The position numbers were made by a program, and so were the translations under genes. 64,000 nt of DNA from Gallionellales bacterium GWA2_60_18 (GTDB taxonomy: Bacteria > Pseudomonadota > Gammaproteobacteria > Burkholderiales > Gallionellaceae), in assembly GCA_001801105.1 (NCBI GenBank), contig MGWS01000032.1, positions 40,790 through 104,789 of the forward strand, written 5' to 3'. The notes beneath the pieces were generated by a model that had not been told where the DNA came from, searched no databases, and saw nothing but the letters and a program-made list of their open reading frames with translations. Shown here one piece after another: positions 55,604 through 63,092 of the stretch. How positions within the stretch are numbered: position 1 is the stretch's first letter; each line of letters starts with the position of its first letter.

Positions 55604-56254
55604 TTAGAAGCCCATGCAGACGGTGTATGTAGTATCGTCAACGATGCTGGCGGTTGCAATTGATGTGGATGCGACTGCTGGATCGAGAACCATCATTGAG
55701 CCGGTGGCGGTATTGCTGTCGTCCAGCGTGGTATCAAGCTGTTTGGCGAATTTCCCAGCGATGGAACCGGAGCAGACTATATATGAGCCCCTCAATGGGG
55801 TGGCAGCAGGGAGGGTAATAGGGTTGTCTGCACCGCTGTTGGTAACGCCAATTATTCCGCCAACTGCGTTTTTAGGGATGTAATCGCCGCTGCCGGCAAC
55901 AGTGGTTGGCCCCGGTGCAAGCCCCGCCAAGCGCACATGTTGCCAGAAATTAACGCTCTCATCGGTCGTGGTGCTGCTGTTCCAGGCGCCTTCGATGATG
56001 CCATCGCCGTCACCAGCATCAGATGCGCCAGTAACATGAGTTGCCGCAGCAACATCATCTCCAGGCAACGCCTTGAACTTGTCCTGATAGCCGTAGATGA
56101 ATACTGGAACATTTTTGAAATCGGTTGCCAGGTTCTTGACCTTGGCGCTATTGATGAGCTCTTGCCCCTTCAGCACGCCGCCGAGCAGCAGACCGATGAT
56201 TACCAGCACGATGGCGATTTCGATCAGGGTGAAGCCGGATTGGTTGCGTTTCAT
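55604..56254 (-). CDS. Type IV prepilin-like protein
   Basis: Protein of 216 aa with a type IV prepilin leader MKRNQSG and cleavage before FTLIEIAIVLVIIGLLLGG, including the conserved Glu at position +5. The rest is a globular pilin head, with two cysteines near the C-terminus (YIVCSGS and YTVCMGF) that could form the D-region disulfide. The head is longer than in typical PilA, so it may be a pilin variant or a pseudopilin. It is monocistronic: sigma-54 promoter upstream, terminator downstream. The start at 56254 gives the short leader; AGGGT lies upstream. Confidence 0.88.
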   Translation of the reverse strand: MKRNQSGFTLIEIAIVLVIIGLLLGGVLKGQELINSAKVKNLATDFKNVPVFIYGYQDKFKALPGDDVAAATHVTGASDAGDGDGIIEGAWNSSTTTDESVNFWQHVRLAGLAPGPTTVAGSGDYIPKNAVGGIIGVTNSGADNPITLPAATPLRGSYIVCSGSIAGKFAKQLDTTLDDSNTATGSMMVLDPAVASTSIATASIVDDTTYTVCMGF

Positions 56255-56298
56255 TGTGATACCCTCCTGTTTATTATTGATCTTGCACCGAATCATAC

Positions 56299-56314
56299 GC
56301 AAAGGCCGTGCCAA
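56299..56314 (-). promoter_or_regulatory. Sigma-54 (-24/-12) promoter of the prepilin gene
   Basis: On the minus strand TTGGCACGGCCTTTGC matches the consensus TTGGCACG-N4-TTGC exactly. It predicts a start near 56288, giving a short leader to the ATG at 56254 with a good RBS (GAGGGT). A bacterial enhancer-binding protein (PilR-type) is implied but not encoded in the window. Confidence 0.85.
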
Positions 56315-56428
56315 CGCACAAGAATTTCCGGAAATGTCTTTATTTCAGGCGCGTGCGGGCATCTGGCGGTTTCGGCGCGGAGCTTGCGCCGGAGCGGGTT
56401 GACGAGTTATTGACAGGGCGATGACGAA

Positions 56429-58105
56429 ATGTTGACGATTGTCACGGGAGGTCGCTTGCGTTCCGGCCGCTGGCTGTTGCTGGCGATGCTGGGGTTGTTG
56501 CATGGCGTGATGTTGCTCGGGGTCGGCAATGTGTGGTCGCATCCGCTGCTGCTGGCGCACCTCGGCTTGTTCCTGCTGTGGCAGCCGCTATGGCGCGGTG
56601 AGCGCGAGGTGGGGCGCGGGGCACTGGTTTCCATCGTAGTCGCGGCGGTGGCGACGCTGTTCTGGCTGAACTGGTGGCTGCTCGCCTTCTGGCTGCTCGT
56701 GATGTTTGGCCTGGTCGGGGCGCGCATCTTCGTGTTCCGCGACCGCTGGGCGCGCTTGCTGTATCTGCTGGTGATCGTTTATCTGCTGGCGCTGCTGCTG
56801 CTCTGGGTGGTGCCTAACCTGTTCGGAGCCCAGTTTGCCATCGAAGCGGGCGGCACGCTGGTGCGCTATGTGTTGCCGGCGCTGCTGCTGGCCATGGCGT
56901 CCCTGCCGGTCGGCAGCGAGCCGGTCGAGAGCGCGCAGGCGGTGGATTTCATCTACAGCCTGCTGCTGTTTCTGTTGCTGACGCTGGTCGTGCTTGGCAG
57001 TCTCGCTTTCATGACGCTGGGGCATCTGGGGTACCTCGACGCCATGTTGCGCGCCCTGTTCCTGACCGGGCTGATCTTGCTGGCGCTCGGCGGGTTGTGG
57101 AGCCCGCGATTCGGTTTCGGTGGCCTGCAGGTGATGTTCTCGCGCTATCTGCTGAATATCGGCACGCCGTTCGAGAGCTGGCTGATGCAGTTGGCCGAAG
57201 CGGCGCAGCGCGCGCCCGATCCGGCGGCGTATCTGCGCCGCGCCGTCGCGTTGCTGGCGGATTTCCCGTGGCTGTCCGGTTTGTCCTGGCAGGCGCCCGG
57301 TGAAGCCGGGCAACTCGGCAAGTTCAGCGAGCATGAGGTGCGCATGCAGGAAGGCGATCTGCGCCTGACGGTATATGCCAAACAGGCGTTCAGCCCGACC
57401 GTGCTGCTGCACCTCCATCTGTTGATGCAGCTGATCGGCCATTTCTACCAGGCCAAGCAGCGCGAGCAGAGCCTGCGCGACATCACGCGCCTGCAGGCCG
57501 TGTACGAGACCGGTTCGCGCCTTACCCATGACCTGAAGAACATGCTGCAGTCGTTGCTGTCGCTCACTTCCATCGCGCAAAGCAGCGAAGAAAAGGCGCA
57601 GCAGTTGCTGCGGCAGCAGCTTCCGCAGCTTGCCCGGCGTATCGAGTTGACGCTGGGCAAGCTGCAGCAGCCCCAGCCTGAAAACGATGCACCGTTGCTC
57701 GATCTTGCCGCGTGGTGGGATGCGCTGCGGCAGCGCAACCAGTTTCATGCGGTCGAGTGGCGCATGCCGGACGATCTGCCGGACAGGAAGATCCCGGCAG
57801 CCCTGTTCGATTGCGTGCTGGATAACCTGCTCGACAACGCCCTGAGAAAACGTCAGTCGCAACCGGACGTCGACATCACCGTTGAATTGACTGCCGAGCC
57901 GTTGCGCCTCATGGTCTGTGACAGCGGAGAAGCGATACCGGATGCCATCACTGCAAATCTGTTGCGCAACGTGGTCGTTTCGCAGAACGGCCTGGGGATA
58001 GGCCTGTATCAATCCGCGCGATGGGCGGAACAAACGGGATATCGGCTGACGCTGCAAAGCAACCGGCAGGGCAAGGTCTGCTTCGAGTTGCATGAGCAAA
58101 GATAG
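56429..58105 (+). CDS. Membrane histidine kinase with HDLKN phosphoacceptor box
   Basis: Sensor kinase of 558 aa. Up to six or seven helices fill the first 225 residues. A weakly conserved sensor region follows, then a dimerisation/phosphoacceptor segment LTHDLKNMLQSLLSLT with His367. The catalytic domain has N box DNLLDNAL, G1 CDSGEAIPD and G2 GLGIGLYQSA. The DLKN form of the H box is as in PrsK-type kinases. No response regulator is next to it; it is followed by flhD. It is divergent from the sigma-54-controlled prepilin gene, so a link to surface structures is possible but unproved. Confidence 0.85.
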   Translation: MLTIVTGGRLRSGRWLLLAMLGLLHGVMLLGVGNVWSHPLLLAHLGLFLLWQPLWRGEREVGRGALVSIVVAAVATLFWLNWWLLAFWLLVMFGLVGARIFVFRDRWARLLYLLVIVYLLALLLLWVVPNLFGAQFAIEAGGTLVRYVLPALLLAMASLPVGSEPVESAQAVDFIYSLLLFLLLTLVVLGSLAFMTLGHLGYLDAMLRALFLTGLILLALGGLWSPRFGFGGLQVMFSRYLLNIGTPFESWLMQLAEAAQRAPDPAAYLRRAVALLADFPWLSGLSWQAPGEAGQLGKFSEHEVRMQEGDLRLTVYAKQAFSPTVLLHLHLLMQLIGHFYQAKQREQSLRDITRLQAVYETGSRLTHDLKNMLQSLLSLTSIAQSSEEKAQQLLRQQLPQLARRIELTLGKLQQPQPENDAPLLDLAAWWDALRQRNQFHAVEWRMPDDLPDRKIPAALFDCVLDNLLDNALRKRQSQPDVDITVELTAEPLRLMVCDSGEAIPDAITANLLRNVVVSQNGLGIGLYQSARWAEQTGYRLTLQSNRQGKVCFELHEQR

Positions 58106-58113
58106 CGGCGTCG

Positions 58114-58134
58114 CGTGTAGGAAAAAACCCTACG
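58114..58134. promoter_or_regulatory. Palindrome upstream of flhDC, possible regulator site
   Basis: TGTAGGAAAAAACCCTAC lies within this span, and TTCCTACA follows at 58151-58158. TAGGA...TCCTA pairs resemble sites bound by LuxR/NarL-type regulators (for example the RcsAB box in front of E. coli flhDC). The first palindrome could instead be a terminator stem for the kinase gene. Confidence 0.35.
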
Positions 58135-58163
58135 CGGCAACCCCGGGTGATTCCTACATAAAA

Positions 58164-58185
58164 ATCGGCGCGCTTCCGATTTTTT
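58164..58185 (+). terminator. Possible terminator between the kinase gene and flhD
   Basis: ATCGG-CGCGCTT-CCGAT followed by T5. The stem is short (5 bp, extended by A-T pairs), so termination may be partial. Confidence 0.6.
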
Positions 58186-58244
58186 CCCCGGACGCTGCCC
58201 ATGATAATGCGGCAGCTGAAATTTGACTTCCGAGGGGGTTAATC

Positions 58245-58562
58245 ATGAACAAGGCGCAACTGCAAGAAGGCATACGCGACATCAACCTGACCTATATCAT
58301 GCTGGCGCAACAGATGATCAAGGAAGACAAGCCGTCGGCCATTTTCCGTCTGGGCATCAGCCAGGATTTCGCCGAGGTGGTTGCCGGCCTGACGCCCCCG
58401 CAGGTCATCAAGATGGCCTCGTCCAACATGCTGCTGTGCCGCTTCCGTTTCGACGAGAACCTGCTACTCAACATGGTCACCGATTACAGCAAGGATCGCA
58501 TGATGTCCCAAGCGCATGCCGCGATCCTGATGACCGCACAGCCGGTCGAAGACCTGGCATAG
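58245..58562 (+). CDS. flhD: Flagellar transcriptional activator FlhD
   Basis: Partner of FlhC in the FlhD4C2 complex that switches on class II flagellar promoters (105 aa). The sequence is helical throughout, with IRDINLTYIMLAQQMIKEDK and an HTH-like second half (TPPQVIKMASSNMLLCRFRF). The cysteine near residue 65 is the one that links subunits in E. coli. RBS GAGGGGG precedes the ATG. flhC follows after 9 bp. Together with motAB it implies a flhDC-type flagellar hierarchy. Confidence 0.95.
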   Translation: MNKAQLQEGIRDINLTYIMLAQQMIKEDKPSAIFRLGISQDFAEVVAGLTPPQVIKMASSNMLLCRFRFDENLLLNMVTDYSKDRMMSQAHAAILMTAQPVEDLA

Positions 58563-58571
58563 AAAGTAATT

Positions 58572-59126
58572 GTGGCTGCCAATACTGTGGCGGGAGAGGC
58601 GCAACAGGTCAAGATAGCGATTGATCTGATCGAGCTGGGCGCCCGTCTGCAGCTGTTGCAGGAAGAGACCACACTGAGCCGCGAGCGCCTGCTCCGGCTC
58701 TACAAGGAGGTTAAGGGCGAATCCCCGTCCAAGGGGATGCTGCCTTACTCCACCGACTGGTTCATGAGTTGGCAGCCGAACATCCATTCCTCGCTGTTCA
58801 AGAACATCCACCGTTTTCTGGTCAAGAACACCGGGATCAATGGCGTGCAGGCCTTGATCGTCGCCTATCGCCTGTATCTCGACCAAGTGCAGGGCATCGA
58901 AGGCGCAGAGCCGGTGCTGAGCATCACGCGCGCCTGGTCGCTGATCCGCTTCTTCAAGGCCGGCATGTTGCAACTGGCTCCCTGCATGGAATGCGGCGGG
59001 TATTTCGTCACCCACGCCGACGATCTGCACGACAACTATGTGTGCGGCATCTGCCATCCTCCAGCGCGCGCAGGCAAGACCAAGGCTGCCAGGCAAAATG
59101 CCCTTGCAGCTGCTCAGCCAGCCTAA
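58572..59126 (+). CDS. flhC: Flagellar transcriptional activator FlhC
   Basis: DNA-binding partner of FlhD (184 aa). The four zinc ligands are visible as CMECGGYFV and CGICHP near residues 138-161. FKNIHRFLVKNTGINGVQAL and TRAWSLIRFFKAGML are typical FlhC blocks. The start is GTG at 58572. The 180-bp gap to motA contains no obvious gene. Confidence 0.95.
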   Translation: MAANTVAGEAQQVKIAIDLIELGARLQLLQEETTLSRERLLRLYKEVKGESPSKGMLPYSTDWFMSWQPNIHSSLFKNIHRFLVKNTGINGVQALIVAYRLYLDQVQGIEGAEPVLSITRAWSLIRFFKAGMLQLAPCMECGGYFVTHADDLHDNYVCGICHPPARAGKTKAARQNALAAAQPA

Positions 59127-59306
59127 ATTCCCTGTTCTGCCCCGGTTTATTGCCAGTGCTCCGGCTGTGTCATGCTGCCCGTTGCGCGGATTTCAATTAG
59201 AATGCGCGACAGATTCCGGCATGCCTTCATGCGAAACGCATGGCAGGCGGCACAGGAGACGGGAGCCGTATGACATCCCCATGCGGGAAATAGAACAGGG
59301 GCGGGC

Positions 59307-60161
59307 ATGTTAGTCATCGTTGGTTATATCGCGGTATGTTTGTCGGTGTTCGGCGGCTTTGCGCTGGCTGGCGGGCACTTGGCGGCGCTGTTGCAGCCGA
59401 TCGAGTTGCTGATGATCGGCGGCGCTGCGGCCGGTGCTTTCCTGGTAGGCAATACCGCCAAAGTGATGAAGGCGACGCTCAAGGCCCTGCCCAAGGTGTT
59501 CAAAGGTTCGAAGTACAGCAAGAATTCCTACATGGAGCTGATGGCGCTGATGTACGAGCTGCTCGGCAAAGTGCGCAAAGAAGGCTTGATGTCCATCGAA
59601 GGTGATGTCGAGCGGCCCGAGGAAAGCCCGATTTTCGCCAAGTATCCCACGGTGCTGGCAGACCACCATGTGGTCGAATTCATGACCGATTACCTGCGCA
59701 TCATGGTCAGCGGCAACCTGAACGCTATGGAGATCGAGAACCTGATGGAGGTGGAGATCGAGACGCATCACCATGAAGCGCTGGTGCCCTCGCACGTGGT
59801 GGCCAAGATGGGCGACGCCATGCCGGCCTTCGGCATCGTCGCGGCGGTGATGGGTGTGGTGCACACCATGGAGTCGGTGGGCATCCCCCCCGCCGAGCTG
59901 GGCATACTGATCGCGCATGCGCTGGTGGGGACGTTCCTCGGCATCCTGCTGGCATATGGCTTTGTCGGCCCCCTGGCTACCACGCTGGAACAAAAGGCCG
60001 ATGAAGACACCAAGATGCTCCAGACCATCAAAGTGACCCTGCTGGCCAACCTGAATGGCTACGCGCCGGCGATGGCGGTCGAGTTCGGGCGCAAGGTGCT
60101 GAATTCCACCGAACGTCCCGGGTTCCTCGAGCTGGAAGCGCATGTCAAGACGAAACGCTGA
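59307..60161 (+). CDS. motA: Flagellar motor stator protein MotA
   Basis: Proton-channel stator subunit (284 aa). Four helices: two near the N-terminus (VGYIAVCLSVFGGFALAGG; GGAAAGAFLVGNTAKVM) and two near 170-225 (MPAFGIVAAVMGVVHTMESV; GTFLGILLAYGFVGPLAT) with the conserved prolines. The cytoplasmic loop has charged residues that contact FliG. The motA-motB junction is interrupted by a heptad palindrome. Confidence 0.96.
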   Translation: MLVIVGYIAVCLSVFGGFALAGGHLAALLQPIELLMIGGAAAGAFLVGNTAKVMKATLKALPKVFKGSKYSKNSYMELMALMYELLGKVRKEGLMSIEGDVERPEESPIFAKYPTVLADHHVVEFMTDYLRIMVSGNLNAMEIENLMEVEIETHHHEALVPSHVVAKMGDAMPAFGIVAAVMGVVHTMESVGIPPAELGILIAHALVGTFLGILLAYGFVGPLATTLEQKADEDTKMLQTIKVTLLANLNGYAPAMAVEFGRKVLNSTERPGFLELEAHVKTKR

Positions 60162-60179
60162 TAGGAAAATTAGTAAGTA

Positions 60180-60242
60180 GTGAGCGGTGAGTAGTGAGTG
60201 GGGAAACCACTTGCCACTTGCCACTCACTACTCACCGCTCAC
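60180..60242. repeat. Heptad-repeat palindrome between motA and motB
   Basis: The left arm GTGAGCGGTGAGTAGTGAGT plus GG (60180-60201) and the right arm 60221-60242 are exact complements over 22 bp. The unit is a 7-mer of the type AGTAGTG/AGCGGTG. The right arm ends 3 bp before the motB ATG and occupies the place of its ribosome-binding site. Confidence 0.8.
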
Positions 60243-60245
60243 CAT

Positions 60246-61253
60246 ATGTCCGAAGACAAGAACAAAAAACCCATCGTCGTAAAGCGCATCAAGAAGGTGA
60301 CGGGCGGCGCGCATGGCGGGGCATGGAAGATCGCCTATGCCGACTTCGTCACGGCGATGATGGCGTTCTTCCTGCTGATGTGGCTGCTGGGCTCGACCGC
60401 CAAGGGCGATCTGGAGGGTATCTCGGAGTATTTCAAAACGCCGCTCAAGGTCGCGCTGATGGGCGGTTCGGGATCGGGCGATAGCTCCAGTATCATCAAG
60501 GGGGGCGGGAAAGACCTGACCCGCAGCGAAGGCCAGGTGAAGAAGGGCGAGTTGCCCGAAGAAAAGAAGATCATCAATCTCAAAGCGGCGCAGCGCGAGT
60601 TCCAGCGCGCAGAACGCAAGAAGCTGGAGGGCATCAAGGCGGCAGTCGAGAAGGCGATCGACAGCAATCCCGCCCTGCAGAAATTCAAGAACCAGATACT
60701 GCTCGACATCACCAGCGAGGGGTTGCGCATCCAGATCGTCGACGAGCAGAACCGCCCGATGTTCCAGCTCGGACGCGCGGAACTGGAGCCTTATACCAGG
60801 GAAATCCTGCATGCCATCGCCGCGGTGCTGAACGAGGTGCCCAACAAGGTCAGCCTGTCCGGGCATACCGATGCGGCGGTCTATAGCCGCGGCGACAAGG
60901 GTTACAGCAACTGGGAGCTGTCCGCCGACCGCGCCAACGCCTCGCGCCGGGAACTGATTGCCGGCGGTATGGCGGAAGACAAGATCGTGCGCGTGGTGGG
61001 ATTGTCGTCCGTGGTGTTGTTCAAAAAGGAAGAGCCGCTCAATCCGGTCAACCGCCGCATCAGCATGATCGTGATGAACAAAAAGGCCGAGGAAGCGGCG
61101 CAGCATGATGGCGGCATCGTGAGGACGGATGCCGAGGCAGATGAAGCGACCGGTGATGCAGCCGATGGAACGACCGGCGATGCGACCAATGAAACTGCAG
61201 ATGCAGTTCCCGCCGCGCCTCCGGGAGGGGCGACTGTCCCGGCAGCGCACTGA
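60246..61253 (+). CDS. motB: Flagellar motor stator protein MotB
   Basis: Stator subunit (335 aa) that anchors the motor to peptidoglycan. The N-terminal helix has the proton-accepting aspartate in IAYADFVTAMMAFFLLMWLL. The plug follows, then the OmpA/MotB domain (VSLSGHTDAAVY, SADRANASRREL, NPVNRRISMIVM). The C-terminal 50 residues are a low-complexity Asp/Thr/Ala tail. The start is ATG 60246 (MSEDKNKKP); the open frame before it is repeat sequence. No Shine-Dalgarno is visible because the palindrome abuts the start. Confidence 0.94.
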   Translation: MSEDKNKKPIVVKRIKKVTGGAHGGAWKIAYADFVTAMMAFFLLMWLLGSTAKGDLEGISEYFKTPLKVALMGGSGSGDSSSIIKGGGKDLTRSEGQVKKGELPEEKKIINLKAAQREFQRAERKKLEGIKAAVEKAIDSNPALQKFKNQILLDITSEGLRIQIVDEQNRPMFQLGRAELEPYTREILHAIAAVLNEVPNKVSLSGHTDAAVYSRGDKGYSNWELSADRANASRRELIAGGMAEDKIVRVVGLSSVVLFKKEEPLNPVNRRISMIVMNKKAEEAAQHDGGIVRTDAEADEATGDAADGTTGDATNETADAVPAAPPGGATVPAAH

Positions 61254-61323
61254 CCGCACATGAAAGCGAACGCCCGCATGCCATCAGCCGTGAATTGGCG
61301 GGGTGTTTGCCCTCTGTTCCCCT

Positions 61324-61350
61324 TAAAGAAGATTGATTTGTTGCCGTTAT
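61324..61350 (+). promoter_or_regulatory. Sigma-28 (FliA)-type promoter of the haem-motif chemoreceptor
   Basis: TAAAG at 61324-61328, a 14-bp spacer, and GCCGTTAT at 61343-61350 match the FliA consensus TAAAGTTT-N11-GCCGATAA with the correct spacing. The start would lie about 45 bp before the ATG at 61404. Confidence 0.7.
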
Positions 61351-61403
61351 CATGCTGATATATGTCAGTGGTGCCGTGCTGCCATGAACTCAGGGAGAAG
61401 AAA

Positions 61404-63029
61404 ATGAATAATTGGTGGAGTAGCTTGTCGCTCAAGAACAAGCTTCAGATACCTATTCAACTCGTTTTGCTCTCCATCATGGTGCTCGCGCAGCGAGCTG
61501 CGCTGGAGGCCTTCGAGCATCGCGTGCTGGAAGATGTGCGGCAAAAGGCGGAGGTCTCCGCCGACGGTGTGCTGAACGGGCTGAACATGCTGATGCTGAA
61601 CGGCATCATCAGCGATGCCGAACAGCGTTCGCTGTACGTCAAGAAAATGGGCGCCACCGAAAAGGTGATCGAGTTGCGCGTCATCCGCAACAAGCCGGTG
61701 CAAGACCAGTTCGGGCCGGGGCTGCCTTCCGAGCAGCCGGTAGACGAGATGGACCGGCTTGCATTATCGTCCGCCACCGAGCAAAGCAGGCTGCTCGAGC
61801 AGGATGGCAAGCAGGCGTTGCGCGTCATCGTGCCGTTCATTGCCAAAAAGGATTTTCGCGGCACCGATTGCCTGATGTGCCATACCGTTCCGGAGGGAAC
61901 GGTGAACGGCGCAGCCAGTATTACGGTGGACGTTTCCGATGAAATCGCGCTGATCCGGAAAGCCAATAGTGTCCTGTGGGGCGCGCAGATCGCCATCCAG
62001 ATATTCCTGTATTTACTGATCGGCTGGCTGATCGGTCGGGTGATCCGTCCGACGCGCGAACTGCAAAAAACCATGCAGGAGATGCAGGCGGACGGCGATC
62101 TGACGAAGCGCGCCGCAGTGCGCAACTATGATGAGATCGGCAAGACTGCGCAGGCGTTCAACGAGCTGGCGGGAGGTTTTCAGGCTATCGTCGGGCAGGT
62201 CGATAATCATGCTTCCCAGGTGGCAAGCGCAGCCCACTCGCTGGCGCAGGATGCCGAGCAAATTTCCCAAAGCGCACAGCAACAGAATGACGTCGCCGCC
62301 ACGACTTCGCGCGCGGTCGAACAGGTCAGTGCCAGCATAGGCGAGGTGGCGGAGGGCACGGACCGGGTGGCGCGGCTGTCATACGAGAGTCTGGAGCGCG
62401 CCAATCGCGGCCAGGAGAGCCTGCACGAGATGGTGCGGGAACTGGAAAGCGTGGAGAGCGCCGTCAGGGACATCACCAGTTCGGTGGGCGAGTTCGTCAG
62501 CAACACCCAGAGCATCACCAGCATGACCAAACAGGTGCGCGATATCGCCGAGCAGACCAATCTGCTGGCCCTGAACGCGGCCATCGAGGCGGCGCGCGCC
62601 GGCGAGCAGGGGCGCGGTTTTGCGGTGGTGGCCGACGAGGTGCGCAAGCTGGCCGAGAAATCCGCGCAGTCGGCCGCGCAGATCGACGAAGTGACCCGGT
62701 CGCTGGGCGAGCAGTCCGGCAGGGTCGAGAAGACCATACAGCGCGGCATGGGTGCCCTGCAAAGCAGCCAGGAACACATCCGCGAAGTGGCGGCGGTGCT
62801 GACCGAGGCGAACACCTCGGTCGATAACGTGAACCACGGCCTGAAGGAAATCTCCGAATCGATCAACCGGCAACGCGATGCGGCAAGGGAGATTTCCGGA
62901 AACGTGGATAATATCGCGGAGATGGCAAGCCGGAGCAATGAGGCGGTCAAGCGTACGCTGGGGGCGGCAAGGTCGATGGAAGACCTTTCCGAGAACCTGC
63001 GCAGCACGGTGGGGCGATTCAAGGTTTAG
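61404..63029 (+). CDS. Methyl-accepting chemotaxis protein with periplasmic c-type haem motif
   Basis: Chemoreceptor of 542 aa. TM1 is near residues 13-30, a periplasmic domain covers about 35-200, TM2 is around 205-225, then HAMP and the signalling hairpin with [20 protein letters not shown] followed by [20 protein letters not shown]. The periplasmic domain carries CLMCH (Cys156, Cys159, His160), a covalent haem c site, within [15 protein letters not shown]. Sensors of this layout are known from iron- and sulfur-cycling bacteria, where the haem could sense redox state or a gas. Start at 61404 follows AGGGAGAAG; the upstream part of the frame lacks an RBS. It lies behind a FliA-like promoter. 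Confidence 0.9.
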   Translation: MNNWWSSLSLKNKLQIPIQLVLLSIMVLAQRAALEAFEHRVLEDVRQKAEVSADGVLNGLNMLMLNGIISDAEQRSLYVKKMGATEKVIELRVIRNKPVQDQFGPGLPSEQPVDEMDRLALSSATEQSRLLEQDGKQALRVIVPFIAKKDFRGTDCLMCHTVPEGTVNGAASITVDVSDEIALIRKANSVLWGAQIAIQIFLYLLIGWLIGRVIRPTRELQKTMQEMQADGDLTKRAAVRNYDEIGKTAQAFNELAGGFQAIVGQVDNHASQVASAAHSLAQDAEQISQSAQQQNDVAATTSRAVEQVSASIGEVAEGTDRVARLSYESLERANRGQESLHEMVRELESVESAVRDITSSVGEFVSNTQSITSMTKQVRDIAEQTNLLALNAAIEAARAGEQGRGFAVVADEVRKLAEKSAQSAAQIDEVTRSLGEQSGRVEKTIQRGMGALQSSQEHIREVAAVLTEANTSVDNVNHGLKEISESINRQRDAAREISGNVDNIAEMASRSNEAVKRTLGAARSMEDLSENLRSTVGRFKV

Positions 63030-63092
63030 CGGGGGCGCGAAAGAAGGTGGCGTGCGGGTGTTTCAATAATAAACGGAGACCGGGGGGAGAAA

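Noticed and set aside
59127..59180. Possible sigma-28 promoter upstream of motA
   Set aside because: TAAAT is present, but the -10 block at the right distance does not resemble GCCGATAA.
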